From: Membranipora membranacea
Lineage: Eukaryota > Bryozoa > Gymnolaemata > Cheilostomatida > Membraniporidae
Direction: 5' to 3'
Assembly (NCBI GenBank): GCA_914767715.1
Contig: OU612075.1
Location: forward strand, 16,618,001-16,682,000
Length of the DNA stretch: 64,000 nucleotides
The position numbers were made by a program, and so were the translations under genes. Shown in pieces: positions 31,311 through 42,960 of this stretch. Numbering within the stretch: the first letter of the stretch is position 1; every line of letters starts with the position of its first letter. Below the pieces are notes generated by a model, which saw nothing but the letters and a program-made list of their open reading frames with translations, was not told the DNA's origin and ran no database searches.

Positions 31311-34139
31311 TTTCATTTTTTTAATATCTTATTCATCAGGTGATGCTTACAGCTCTATTGAACCTGGAAATGGGGTCTTAGATTGGCTGACAGTCAGCTG
31401 TTGACCCGGTTGACGAAACTTTGTATACTATTGTTCTTGCTGCAGGATAATGCATGACGTTATGATATCAAAACGCATTTGTATCTCGTTTTTTTCTAAC
31501 TAGCTGTCTGAAGTTTCTCCCGGATTCTTTTGGTAAATTTTGCAAAAATATCGACTGATGATTCGAACCACTGATGTGATGACTCAGGACTGGTACAACA
31601 CAACACCAATAACGTTGAAGGCTAGGTAACAAGTATTAGGGTTTATATTATACTAAAATAAGGAGTCCAGAAATATCTAAATGTTTGTAGTTTTGACTCA
31701 ACCAGTATGAGTATTCAGTTTATGATTACCAGTTGAGGATGTTTCAGCAAGACACCTCTTTCCTTTGACCTTTGATGATCGTGAGGGCACCAAGGCAACT
31801 TTAGATCCCTTTTCTCTCAAGTTAAGTTATGGAATCATGAGAGGCATTGGTTTGTTATAGCAGCTCGATTCTGTGCTTCGAAAATATAGCGTCTCAGTCA
31901 AACATCATATCTTCACTCGCTGTCTACTCCGATCTCTCCTGCAGCGCCTAAAAATTAAAAGAACATGTGATTACATGATTACAGAGAAGTATAAAATTTT
32001 GGATAAATCTCTCATGACATTATTACTTTGGAGCATGGTATTGAAGTCTTCTAAATTCTAGTATACCAAATGTATACAATAGCGAAATAGTTTGCAGATT
32101 ATCAGAGCAAAACTATTACCTTTGCTGTAATAAGATAACTCCCTGCTGTATTATGATTGGGTTGTTGATCTCTTGAAAGGCCTAAAGGAGGATTTCCTAG
32201 GTTTATAAGTAAATGTACATGGACCCAAATGTCGGTACTGTACACTTTAGCTTCAAATCTCTGATGACTGCTGCCGACAGTTCAACTAAAACATACCAAC
32301 CGACATGAATCTAAATAAGTTTAAAATTTGAATACATCAGAGTCAGGCATATCATTGATATCACTGGTACCAGATCTTTGCTTGAATTATAGACAGAAAT
32401 GAAATTATTGCAATATCAGTTCGTATTGGACATAGAACTGGCTAATTATCACATCTAAGGAGTTTAGAGCTGCTACCCCTTCCCGAAATAATATACTTAT
32501 GTAGTCCTTTTTAGGAATATCAATATCTTTCTTTGCAGTGTCTTGTTCTATTTATAGCTCTTTTCCAGTCATAATTTCAGTATGCTGCTGTATGTATGTA
32601 TAACAAGTTATCAGTTACCAATATCTTCTTCACATGTGAACATATCCAATGTTTCTGCTTTTTCCTACAATATATTGCACATTATTCAAGTTGTAAGGTG
32701 AAAATGGATAACAATGGATTGTGAAATGGATACCGAGTCATCTACACTAGAAACAGGGGAGCTTATCAAAGGCAATACTTGTGCTAAATTAGTTTTCGAG
32801 GCTTTGAGTGTAGATGAATTGGGATCGGTTTACCAATTGTTAGCATCAGTATGTTTTCCTACCATCCAGATTTTTTTTTCTTCGTCTGCCAAATAATGGA
32901 CTTGCACCAGTTAGTTATGTACAAAATTAGAGCAATAGTTAGCATAACTGCAGGCGCAAGATGTTTAGCTCAGTTTGAGAATTTTCAAACGGAACAGACA
33001 TGTGTTTATATTTTGTTGCACTTTAATATTTACAGGCTAATGCAATTATAATTTGAAAAATTCTTGATTGCTTACAGTGCTTTGGATTCATAGAAAATTT
33101 ATGTTGCTTCTGGAATAAGGATCTTCATGACTTCAAATCATTCAAAATAATAACAATTTTTACACGACAATATAAGATTTGAATTTTAAACGGCTTGTTG
33201 AGCAGGTAATTGAGAAAATCAAATGATAAAAACTTTTAATTGTAACCCACATAACTATTAAAAGAATAATAAGATTTTGAGGTTTTAAAAACTTTTTTTT
33301 GGGAGGTGTTTTCTCATTAGGTATATCTTTGTTATGCTTCCTGTCCATGCCTCCTACCAGTATGTATAGAATACAAGCAGGAACGGTGCGAGTCTGTTAT
33401 AATGTCTTACCTTTGTAAAGCTGAGTGAATAATACCATCGGACAGGTTCGCAATCCCTTCCGCAACAGATGATTAATAAGCTTATACCAGTGCAAAATAT
33501 CCAACTACTCTCAGCATGCTGTACCCAAGATCTGAAATACACAACGACAAATTGAACTGCGGTAATACTAGATATATTAGCTTTAGACTGACCACAGGGA
33601 CAGAGTTGTATATATAAATTCTTTGACCCTTTGATTGATACAAGCCCTCCTTGTCAGTGTCTAAGCAGAAATGTTTTCTGGGGTGTAATTTTAGATATCA
33701 AGGCTTGCAAACAAAATATTGTGTACTCACAAGGCTGTTTAGGATGCGTCGGGCGCTGGAATCATGGCAGTATAAGATACACTTTTCTTGATTCGATGGG
33801 TTTGTGTTTGATCATGACATCATGAGATTGAATTAATAACAGGTTAAAGATGGAACTGTCAGATGTCTAACGTTCTTATGTCTAAAGTTGAGATCGCATC
33901 ATCCATTAGTTCCTGTTTTGTTTAGCTCATGGTGAATAATATCAGTAGACAGCCATGTAAATCCAATGGTAGCCAAAACTAGAGAATTTATCACGAGTAG
34001 TTGTACAAATCAGCCACCCACATCAGTTGACAGCGACAAATATTCTGACCTACTTTGGCGGAATTTATTATAATGAACTCTTTGCGTGATTTCTGCCATT
34101 TTATTGGTACTATGAAGTACTATGAAGTACAGTCTCTTA
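31311..34139. other. No gene recognised
   Basis: A frame at 32714-32896 (GELIKGNTCAKLVFEALSVD) ends near a GTATGT donor-like site and could be an orphan exon, but there is no supporting homology. Otherwise AT-rich spacer. Confidence 0.4.
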
Positions 34140-34625
34140 CAGCGCTCGGATAGATAAGGAGATCAGGAACAGAATGGGTATAGAAAGTGGTGCTTTTGGA
34201 AAACTTCAAGATCGGCTCTGGAAGAATAGGCATGTTACGATCAAGGTAAAGTGCAAAGTCTATAGAGCGGTTGTATTGTCTTCCCTCCTATATCGAGCAG
34301 AAACTTGGACCATATATAGTACCCTGATGAAAAAACTCAGTGCATTCATGATGAGGCAACTGGTAACCATAATTAATGTGACATGGAGGGATGAAATAAC
34401 AAATGTAGATATCATGCGGCGAGCAGGACTCCCTTCCATGACAGACATCTTGATAGAGAAAAACCTTAGATGGGTGTGAAAGAAAGAGAAATCTAGGCGG
34501 ACCCAGACTCAGGTTCAAGGATGTAGCAAAGCGAAACATGAAAGTGCGTGAAATCAACCCTGACCTGTGGCAGCAGATGGCAAGAGATCGACCTGCCTGG
34601 AGAAGTGTCATCAAATCTAGAACCT
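34140..34625 (+). pseudogene. LINE 3' fragment (post-RT region)
   Basis: The reading AFGKLQDRLWKNRHVTIKVK, then VYRAVVLSSLLYRAETW, FMMRQLVTI and RRAGLPSMTDILIEKNLRW corresponds to the region after RT in APE-type LINEs (F-L-R-W-N---T-K---Y-A-V-LLYGAETW, then L-WTGH). It begins without the RT active site and breaks at a TGA after LRWV, so it is a 5'-truncated relic. Confidence 0.75.
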
Positions 34626-35070
34626 AATCATGAAACAGTCATTGTCGAATCGTCTGACTGCAAAGAGAGAGAGAGATGAAGAGATAATTTGAGGGATTAG
34701 TCTCGTTATTAGAGAGACCCTGCAATACTGCTAGTTCAAAGAGTTAGTGTTCACTTATATATATGTAATTTTGTGACGCTAAGAATTCCATAAAAACTAC
34801 CACTGCATAGCTGTGGAAAAAAAATTATAGATGCTGAAAAAATGTCAAAACATAGGACTTTGGTGGTGAATTGTGCTGCTTACTTAATTACTGTCACTAG
34901 GACAGGCTTATCCACTAACAACCTTTCTTTGCAGAAATGTTCACTCCATTCGTTTATTTTTCTCTTCATTTCAATTATTATATATTGCATTCCATATTGT
35001 TCTATGACCTTGCTACGTATTCAAAAACATGAATATTCATTGTTTTTTCCCTCATCCTTTGGGGGAAAAG

Positions 35071-35553
35071 TACCATGGCCCATTTCTGCCATGCAGTGTT
35101 TTGGAACATTAAGAAGCAGGTGCCTAGAAATAAAATGTGTTTCTTAAATAATTGAGTAGCTACCTAAAAACTTAGGAGGCTTAGTAAAGTTAACACGTGG
35201 CTGCCTAAAAATATAATGTGTTTCCTAAATAATAGAGCAGCTACCTAAAAACAAAATAGACTTTGTAAAATTAGCATGTGGCTGCCTAAAAATATAATGT
35301 GTTTCTTAAATAACTGAGCAGCTGCCTAAAAACAACAGACACCTTGAAAACTTTCAATGCAGCTTCCTACAAATAAATGATGATTCCTAGAATTATCTAC
35401 CGACTACCTAAAAAATCATAGAGGCTTGCCTAGCAATAAACCATGGTTTCCCTACAATCATCATTACGCTCCCTACAAAAGTTGCATGCTTGCCTAGAAA
35501 TATAGAGGCCTTATTAATAATACATGCTTGATTGAGGTTATAGACCTGCCATA
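35071..35553 (+). repeat. Outer left arm of inverted-repeat element
   Basis: Begins TACCATGGCCC and ends GACCTGCCATA. It contains about three roughly 80-bp degenerate units followed by shorter relatives (CCTACAATCATCATTACGC). It is the reverse complement of 38231-38650 apart from copy-number differences of the internal units. Confidence 0.85.
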
Positions 35554-35921
35554 ATTAATCACTGTAAAGCAAATTTTGTTCCAATTTACTGTGCTTAAAA
35601 CTATAATCGACTGGAAGATGAGTTTTTGGGAGGGGCGGTTGTGGTGCTTGCAAACATTCACAGGGGCCCTGACCCACTTGCAATAAATGAACTAATCAAC
35701 TGAATGGCAAAGCCCCAAAACTTTTTTGCTGTTTGCTAAGAAACAGAAGATTGGACTGCCCCTAAAGAGGGACGCAAGGTGCACTAATCCTCATACTGAG
35801 AATGTGATACATTCTAGAAAACTAGAATGAATCCTAGAGGTGAGGCCATAGAGGACCTCCTAATCATAAGTGTGCAGCAAGCTGCCAAAACTGAACTGGC
35901 ACTAATCGTCCATTGGCAGTG

Positions 35922-35956
35922 ACACTTTGATCTTAGCCAATAGGCCGAGAAGCGAT
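35922..35956 (-). ncRNA. U2 snRNA 5'-end fragment
   Basis: Read on the minus strand from 35956, the sequence begins ATCGCTTCTCGGCCTATTGG and continues CTAAGATCAAAGTGT. This matches the conserved first 35 or so nucleotides of U2 spliceosomal RNA with one or two differences. It diverges before the branch-point-pairing GTAGTA segment, and no Sm site follows, so it is not a functional U2 gene. GGCTAAGATC is also repeated just upstream. It lies inside the inverted-repeat element, between the left outer and inner arms. It could be a truncated retropseudogene or the head of a U2-derived SINE. Confidence 0.75.
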
Positions 35957-36027
35957 CTTAGCCATAAAAAGCCTTTTTTATAAAATGCACAGTGACATTG
36001 GATAAAACAGGAATCTTGTTAGTAGGT

Positions 36028-36263
36028 AGTAGGCCAGAAGCAGCCTAGCAATAACTGCTCTATAAAAAAATGGCACGGACGATTTTTGATGGCAGGAAAC
36101 TGATCGCATATTATACTTCATCGATGTTTCTTCTGTAAAATTCACCGGGTGTACCCAGTTGTAGTGGTCATATTTAGAAATTAAAAGGTGTTTTGTTTTT
36201 GCATTATATGTGTGTGGACATAACTCCTTTTCTGTGTAATCTTACTAATCTAATCATCAGGGA
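36028..36263 (+). repeat. Inner left arm
   Basis: The reverse complement of this stretch appears at 37597-37823. It includes GGCCAGAAGCAGC, GGCACGGACGAT and CGGGTGTACCCAGTTGTAG. It is separated from the outer arm by about 470 bp that have no partner on the other side. Confidence 0.85.
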
Positions 36264-37596
36264 ATTCCAGGTTGAAACTGCAATGTGGGGAATTTGTTGA
36301 CTTGCCAATTTATGTTAAGAATTCAATAAAAGGTGTTTCTAGAGTGGAACAACGTGCTGAATCCAAAACTAAGGGTGTACCCAGTTGTAGCGATCATGTC
36401 AGCGGCAGCATATCCTCTTTTCTTCTAAAAATTACTTTTAATGAGTGAAATATTAAGAGTTTAAATAAAAGGTGTTTCAAGGGTATAACAATGTGCTGAA
36501 TATAAAAAAATATTGGTGTAACCTAGAACAAGTTTGGTCCATTTGCCTGCATTCCGAGTGGCTCCCGATCCACTGGTCAAGCCGTCTTGTGTACCAAATC
36601 GTAGCAATCATGTCAGCGGAAGACCGGCAGGGCGGCAGCATATCGCAATTTTTCTCAAAATCGCTAATAATAAATGAAATGTTACGAGTTTAAAACAAGG
36701 GTATATCTAGGGTAGAACAACGTGCTGAATCCAAAACTGAGAGTGTACCCGGTTGTAGCAATCATGTCAGCGGCAGCGCGGCAGCATACCTGCATACTCT
36801 TCACAATCGGTGAGGTAAGTGAAATGTTAAGTGATTAATATGGTCAGCAGGAAACACGACTATATGCATGATTTTACCAAGATATTCTATCACATCATTT
36901 TAAAAGGTGGTCAGCGACAGCACTACATCTAAACGAGAACAAGACAAAAAGCAGCCTAGACGTAAGACTGCTCAAAACATGATAGCGTGAGACAAATTTG
37001 ATGTAGGAAAAAAGTGTGTACCAAGTTGAAGAGGTCAGCCGCAGCACTACAGCATATCCCGCATACTCACACTATTGATATGTGATTAGTGGGAAGTCAA
37101 GAGTTTGATGCAGTTGGCACAAGTCAAGACTATAGTCCTGGGTTCTACATAGTATATGTTTTATCATTGCATGAGGTGGCTGGTTAGAGACAGCGCTACC
37201 GCATATCCCCATAACATGTCATTAGCATGTTAGGAAAGTATGCGAAGCTGGCATATCTAAGTTTTTCAGACTCTGACGGTTGGGTTTCTTTCTGAAAAGT
37301 GAGGCACTCATTGAATTCTTTTCTCATGTGTTATGCAAAAGATATCCAGCCGAAAAATGACATAAGAGGCAATTGAAACATCAAAAATGTTGTTTGTAAT
37401 TGCCAAAGACAGTGGTATTAAGACCATACAATATCATACTAGTCCAATAAGAAGTTTGAAATAGTTCAATTGAAAATTTTCAATGCTGGTGCTGGTGCTC
37501 AGTGCTGATCTAACACGAGCAGACTTCTCTACAAGTTTACTTGGTGAATTAATTGCCATGTCAACAAAATCCCACAATGCATTTTCAACCCGGAGT

Positions 37597-37823
37597 TCCC
37601 TGGTGATTAGATTAGCTAGATTACACAGAATAAGAGTTATTTCCCCACACATATAATGCTAAAACAAAACACCTTCTAGTTTCTAAATATGACCACTACA
37701 ACTGGGTACACCCGGTGAGTTTTACAGAACATACACCGATGATGTATAAAACGTGATCAGTACCCTGCCATCAAATATCGTCCGTGCCATAACAACTTAT
37801 GCTATAGCTGCTTCTGGCCTATA
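37597..37823 (-). repeat. Inner right arm
   Basis: Partner of 36028-36263, ending AGCTGCTTCTGGCCTA. About 400 bp of unrelated AT-rich DNA separate it from the outer right arm. Confidence 0.85.
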
Positions 37824-38230
37824 GGTAATTGGTCACAAAATAATAATAATCATTATAATAAGAAAAATATCTTAAATTGGATTATATATTATATATTATC
37901 ATATTATATTAGTAGTGGGAACGTGTTGATGATAGAGGGGTCACCAATCTCTGATGGTAGCGACTCGCTGTTAATCAATTTACTTACTGTAAAAATACTT
38001 ACTATCAATCAGTAGTATCACTTTCTTATTATTTTATCTATCTCAGACTCATTACCTCTTCACACAAAAAAACTGGTTAATAAGTTAAGTAATTAAGACT
38101 CCATACTAGAACACAGTAGAGTGGTCTGCTCAATGCTTCAAGACCCACAATAGTTCACCAAACGTGAGATAGCCTGAGGGCTATAAATCATTTTAAAAGA
38201 AGGCTGATTTCAGTTGTGCCTTGACAATTG

Positions 38231-38650
38231 TATGGCAGGTCTGTTCTGTCTATAAACTCAATCAAGCATGTATTATTAACAAGGCCTCTATATTTCTAGG
38301 CAAGCATGCAACTTTTGTAGGGAGCGTAATGATGATTGTAGGAATCGTCATTTATTTGTAGGAAGCTGCATTGAAAGTTTTCAAGGTATCTGTTGTTTTT
38401 AGGCAGCTGCTCGGTTATTTAAGAAACATATTTTTAGGCAGCCACATGCTAATTTTTCAAAGGCTCTTTCGTTTTTAGGCAGCTCCTCGATTATTTAGGA
38501 AACACAATTTCTTTTTAGGCAGCTACGTTAACTTTACCAAGCCTCCTAAGGTTATAGGTAGCTGCTCGATTATTTAAGAAACACATTTTATTTCTAGGCA
38601 CCTGCTTCCTAATATTCCAAAACACTGCATGGCAGAAATGGGCCACGGTA
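38231..38650 (-). repeat. Outer right arm of inverted-repeat element
   Basis: Reverse-complement partner of 35071-35553, from TATGGCAGGTC to GGGCCACGGTA, about 60 bp shorter. GAAAAG follows. Confidence 0.85.
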
Positions 38651-39345
38651 GAAAAGCTGCCAGCTGCAGAAGTCTGTGCAGGGGGATTGATACGCCTCAC
38701 CTCATGAGGGGGGCATTAATAATCTCGCCTCTGACTTCTGTAAATATTGGGTTTGGTGCCTCAACACTGTGCTGGACCCATCTCCAATGTATGGCCTGCT
38801 CTCAGGGTACGTTGGTGGTGATCACTGGGTGGATGGTTCACCCAGAGCGGTAAATGCTGAAGGGCGTACGAACTGGACTCTCAGTCACCAGCCATCCATC
38901 AAACATGGAGTGGAGCCCCATGTCTAACATAGGCGCCAATAATTATCTACTGATAGTTCTGGCGGCAGCTCCTGCACCTGCATACCATCTCAGACGTATT
39001 GGCCGTGCCTCTCCTCTGATCAAGGTGGTATCGGGCGAGAGAAGCTCTTGATAAGTTTGAGGACAACCCAAGTAGCTTCATCGTCCTGGCTTGAGGATCA
39101 GACTACATCAACAAACAAGCCCACAACTGCAGAGCCACACTGCAGTCACTATCTCTGGTAGTGAAACGCAAAGCAGGATCATGATAGCTACTGGTGATAA
39201 GCCAAGCTAATGGTGACATGTGCAAGGCGCTAGGGACCATGGTCAGCAGTGGGAGAGATTTTTCAATCTCATAGTAGCTACCGCCCGCTCCAAGTTAGGC
39301 AGCCCCTGACCAATAAGGTGCTACTAGTCACCAACCATTCCATGG

Positions 39346-40864
39346 ATGGGTGTAAAGTGGAATGTAACAAATCCGCACAAGAAAACAGCTCTATTTACTT
39401 TTGGTACATGGAACATCCGGACTATGACCCCTGGTATGTCCCCCGACACGAACCTCGACGACGAAGACTTGGAAGTACGGAAGACTGCTGTAATTGCAGA
39501 GCTACAATCAAGAAATGTAAAAATTGCTGCCCTCCAGGAGACTAGACTATCTGGAACTGGGTCCATCAAGGAAAGGAACTATACTTTCTACTGGTTTGGT
39601 AGACCGCAGGACCAAGTTCGACTGTTTGGCTGTCCACAACAGCCTCGTGACCAGCATTCAGACCCCGCAAGCACTGAGTGAGAGAGTTTCTTATCTTAGA
39701 ATCGGCACAGTACAGGGAAATATCCTAGTTATTTCAGCTTATGCCCCACCTTTAAGAGCTGACTCTACTGTTAAGGACAGCTTCTACAAAGACCTAGAAG
39801 AACTCATCAGATCAGCTGAGGACAAGGACAGCATTGTGCCTCTTGGTGATATGAATGCAAGAGTTGGAGACGACCATGAATCGTGGAAAGGATGCCTCGG
39901 CCATTTTGGTGTGGGCAAAATGAATGAAAATGGCCAGCGTCTGCTTGAACTCTGTAGTCACCAAAGCCTGAGTATAACAAACTCACTATTCCCTGGAAGG
40001 GTGCATCGGAAGAAGTCATGGTGTCACCCTAGTTCAAAACAATGGCATCAACTAGACTTTGTTATTGTAAGACAGCGTGACCGCACTGAAGTCTGCAACA
40101 CAAGGAGCTATCACAGTGCTGACTGTGATACTGATCACAGCTTTGTGCTGTCCACTATGAAGCTCCAACCGAAGCCTTACCACCGTAACAAGAAATGCTC
40201 AATGAAAATTGATGTTATTCGATCGCATATCCCAGATCTCAGAAATGAGTACTGCGACGCTCTCTATCAGCAGCTTGGTGATATGAACATCTGTGACAAC
40301 CCCAACCCTGGAGACACATGGAACAAACTGAAGAAAGCGATCCACAGCACAGGCCTGAACACTTTTGGGAAACGAGAGAGGAAAGATCCAGACTGGTACG
40401 CTGCCTCTCTAGAAACAATGGAACCTGTTGTGGAGAAGAAGAGGCTAGCAGTTCTGAGGATGAAGTCGAGACCCACAAGAAGTGCCCTGGATGAGTTAAG
40501 AGCCTCAGAAACTCAAAGAACTGCCAGAGAATGTGCCAAAAAATACTGGGAGTCTCTCTGTGAAAGGATAGAACATGCTCGAGACAGGGGTGATGCAAAG
40601 TCTATGTACTCTGCCATCAAGGAAGCCACTGGGCCAGTGTCTCAATCTTGTTCTGTTCTAAAACAGAGGGATGGCTCAGTAATCACAGACAATACTAGCA
40701 AACTCAACAGATGGATTGAACACTATAGTGAGCTGTACTCCAGTGAAAGCACTGTCTATGCTGACACACTGCAGGCACTACCGAGTGAACAATCTCTGAC
40801 CTATCTAGACGAACCCCCTGACCTCGAAGAAGTAGTCACTACTGTGACTACTTCTGAAATATAA
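39346..40864 (+). pseudogene. LINE endonuclease and linker domain
   Basis: The endonuclease would nick target DNA for reverse transcription. The frame at 39346-39681 has FTFGTWNIRTM and AALQETRLSGTGS. The reading moves to the next frame by about 39600, and 39524-40864 carries YAPPLRADS, PLGDMNARVGDD, GKMNENGQRLLELC, HQLDFVIVRQRD and SYHSADCDTDHSFV. The conserved E (QETR), D (GDMN) and terminal D-H (DTDHS) residues are all present. After the endonuclease comes a basic helical linker (AKKYWESLCERIEHARDRGD). The frame ends at TAA 40862-40864 just before the RT. One frameshift near 39590-39640 is needed to join the two parts. Confidence 0.85.
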
Positions 40865-41866
40865 CAAAGCTGCGGGAGAAGATGCAATCCAAGGTGAACT
40901 GCTGAAAACAGGGATTACTTCTCTGGCAGTCCCACTTCACCATCTGGTTTCCTCCTGCTGGTCTACTGGTACAGTCCCTCAAGAGTTCAAGGATGCAAAA
41001 ATCCCAACTCTTTATAAACAGAAAGGTGACAGAGGTGACTGTAACAACTACCACTGGAAAGGTAGTAGCCCAACTTGTCCTCAACCGTCTTCATAAGCTT
41101 GCGGAAGAGCTCTGCCCAGAATCTCAATGTGGTTTCCGCCCTGGCAGATCAACGACTGACATGATATTTTGTATCCGCCTGCTCATGGAGAAGTCCAGAG
41201 AACAGCGGCAGCCATTACACATAGCTTTCATAGGTCTGACCAAGGCTTTTGATCTTGTGGACCGGGATTCCCTATTCAAGGTACTGTCAAAGTCTGGATG
41301 CCCTCTGACTTTACTTTCTCTCATCAAATCATTCCATATAGGAATGAGATGTAAGATCCAATACCATGGAGACGTATCTGACAGCTTTACCGTCAACAGA
41401 GGTGTAAAGCAAGGCTGCGTCCTGGCACCAACACTCTTCGGTATTTACTTTGCATGTCTTCAGAATAGCATTTGCAAACGTCTCCAACAGAGCCGGAGTT
41501 TCTCTGCTCACCAGAGATGATGGGAATTTCTTCTCACTTGCCAGATTCAAAGCAAAATCCAGAGTAGAAGAGTGTATTGTTCGTGAATTTCTGTATGCTG
41601 ATGATGCAGCAATCTGTGCAACCTCGGCAGATCAGCTACAGGAACTGCTTGATGGCTTTGCCTCTGCTTGCCAGAAATTTGGTCTGACCATCAGCCTCAA
41701 GAAGACAATAACTCTTTCAGTCAACCGAACCCATGAATTTCATATAAATGAGACAACACTCCAACATGTCAACTCATTCACATACCTGGGCTCAACAATG
41801 ACATCAAACAGGATCATCAGCAACAACATTCATTCTGTGACGAAGAAAACAAAAGATGGAAGTTAA
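40865..41866 (+). pseudogene. LINE reverse transcriptase, multiply frameshifted
   Basis: Fragments in alternating frames: YNKAAGEDAIQGELL and EFKDAKIPTLYKQKGDRGDC (40865-41040), then GKVVAQLVLNRLHKL, QCGFRPGRSTTDMIF, IGLTKAFDLVDRDSLF and VKQGCVLAPTLFGIY (40993-41520). The catalytic box EFLYADDAAICATS is in the frame 41450-41866 (YADD at 41594-41605), followed by FGLTISLKKT and VNSFTYLGSTM. The residue usually D in 'IDLTKAFD' is replaced by G. Several frameshifts mean no intact enzyme. Confidence 0.85.
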
Positions 41867-42200
41867 TTTGTAAAAAAAAGAATATTCCTGTCCGTTTGGG
41901 AGCATAGACTACAATTTGCTTATTCACAAAAGAAAAATTCACACAGCAGATACAGACAACACTATTAGAAAAAAAACGTTCAATGATGCTTAAACAGTTG
42001 AGTTTAAAAAATGTTGCCACCCTGACAGAACGTGAAGTGAAAAGTCGTAAAAGATTTTTTCCTTACGATTCTTCATTTTTCTTAAAATCGCAGATACCCC
42101 GGCCATTTAAAGCAGATACTCTTGGATGCATTGATGGATGGGGAAATGTGGTCCAGTTTATGAAAGTTTGAAGGAAAAAAAGCTCCTGAAAAAAAAGGGA
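41810..42200 (+). mobile_element. 391-bp insert flanked by a 111-bp duplication (copy 1)
   Basis: The LINE sequence from AAGAAGAC (41699) to CATCAAAC (41809) is repeated at 42201-42311 with about three differences, and unrelated DNA lies between. The insert starts near ATCATCAGCAACAAC and ends in an A-rich tail (CTCCTGAAAAAAAAGGG). It contains a 62-codon frame (41983-42171) with KSRKRFFPYDSSFFLKSQIP. A second, diverged copy is at 44325-44745. The layout looks like a retroposed insert with an unusually long target duplication. Confidence 0.75.
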
Positions 42201-42960
42201 AAGAAGACAGTCACTCTTTCAGTCAACCGAACCCATGTATTTCATATAAATGAGACAACACTCCAACATGTCAACTCATTCACATACCTGGGCTCAACAA
42301 TGACATCAAACCTCTGTCTTGACAAAGAACTCTCAACCAGATTGGGCAGAGCGGCCGCTATATTCGGTAAACTTGAGAAACGTGTATGGAGAAACAAAAA
42401 CCTCACCACTGGTACTAAAGTCTGAGTCTATGAAGCCTGTGTAGTCAGTTTACTCCTATGTGGATCAGCCGCTTGGACAGATGATCGACTCAGTGCTTTC
42501 CATACCAGGAATCTCAGAGCCATCCTCGTGTAACCTGGAAGGACAAGATGACAAATGAGACCCTCTTCAGCATTACACACTCTCGTCCATTGTGAACCCA
42601 GCTGAAGTTTAACCGCCTTAGATGGACAGGTCATGCTCACAGGATGTCCAGATCCCGCCTGCCCCACAAACTGCTACACAGTGTGCTCAAGGAGGGAACT
42701 CGACCAATCGGAAGACCGCGTCTCTGCTACAAAGATGTCCTGAAGAGAGATCTACGTGACTTCAACATCAACCCCACCTCCTGGACACCTGCCTGCTCGG
42801 ACAGTGTTTCATGGCGCAGCAATCTCCATGAGGGTGCCAAATGTGACCAAGCTGCCAATTTCGAGAAGCTCAAAAGAAGGCAAAACCGCCTTTCTACAAC
42901 TGACTGATCCTCTTCCGCATAGTCGGCAACGACTGAAAGCTACCTGAACTGAACCTTGGG
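42201..42960 (+). pseudogene. LINE post-RT region
   Basis: This resumes at the duplicated segment and reads LDKELSTRLGRAAAIFGKL and VWRNKNLTTGTKV. Stops follow, then MSRSRLPHKLLHSVLKEG, RPIGRPRLCYKDVLKRDL and NINPTSWTPACSD. These are the usual last blocks of this LINE group. The host/element boundary is near 42960. Confidence 0.8.

Larger units (their letters stand above)
35071..38650. mobile_element. 3.58-kb nested inverted-repeat element, unclassified
   Basis: Outer arms at 35071-35553 and 38231-38650 are inverted copies. They start TACC(A/G)TGGCCCATTTCTGCC and contain degenerate units of about 75-80 bp built on GCAGCTACCTAAAAA and GTGTTTCTTAAATAA. The left arm holds more units than the right. 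The direct repeat GAAAAG lies immediately outside both ends (35065-35070 and 38651-38656), fitting a 6-bp target duplication. Inner arms at 36028-36263 and 37597-37823 are also inverted copies (GGTGTACCCAGTTGTAG region). Between them are imperfect repeats carrying GTGTACCCAGTTGTAGCGATC and CATGTCAGCGGCAGC. No transposase is recognised. I cannot assign a superfamily; 6-bp duplications with long arms are known from Polintons and Dada elements, but none of their genes is present. Confidence 0.75.
38651..42960 (+). mobile_element. APE-type LINE, near full length, decayed and interrupted
   Basis: The order is a 5' leader, apurinic endonuclease, RT and post-RT region, ending near 42960. The endonuclease part is nearly intact (446 codons in one frame), while the RT part is broken into several frames and split by a 391-bp insert at 41810-42200. 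The 5' end directly abuts the right arm of the inverted-repeat element. The leader (about 38818-38885) contains TGAAGGGCGTACG, also present in the SINE at 31164-31177. I assign it only to the APE-type LINEs related to proteins often labelled craniofacial development protein 2-like. No poly(A) or target duplication was defined. Confidence 0.8.

Noticed and set aside
35922-35956. A functional U2 snRNA gene
   Set aside because: Only the first 35 or so nucleotides match; the branch-point-pairing region, Sm site and 3' stems are absent.
35071-38650. Polinton/Maverick element
   Set aside because: Long arms and a 6-bp direct repeat fit, but the element is only 3.6 kb with no polymerase, integrase, ATPase or protease, and its ends are not the usual AG...CT type.
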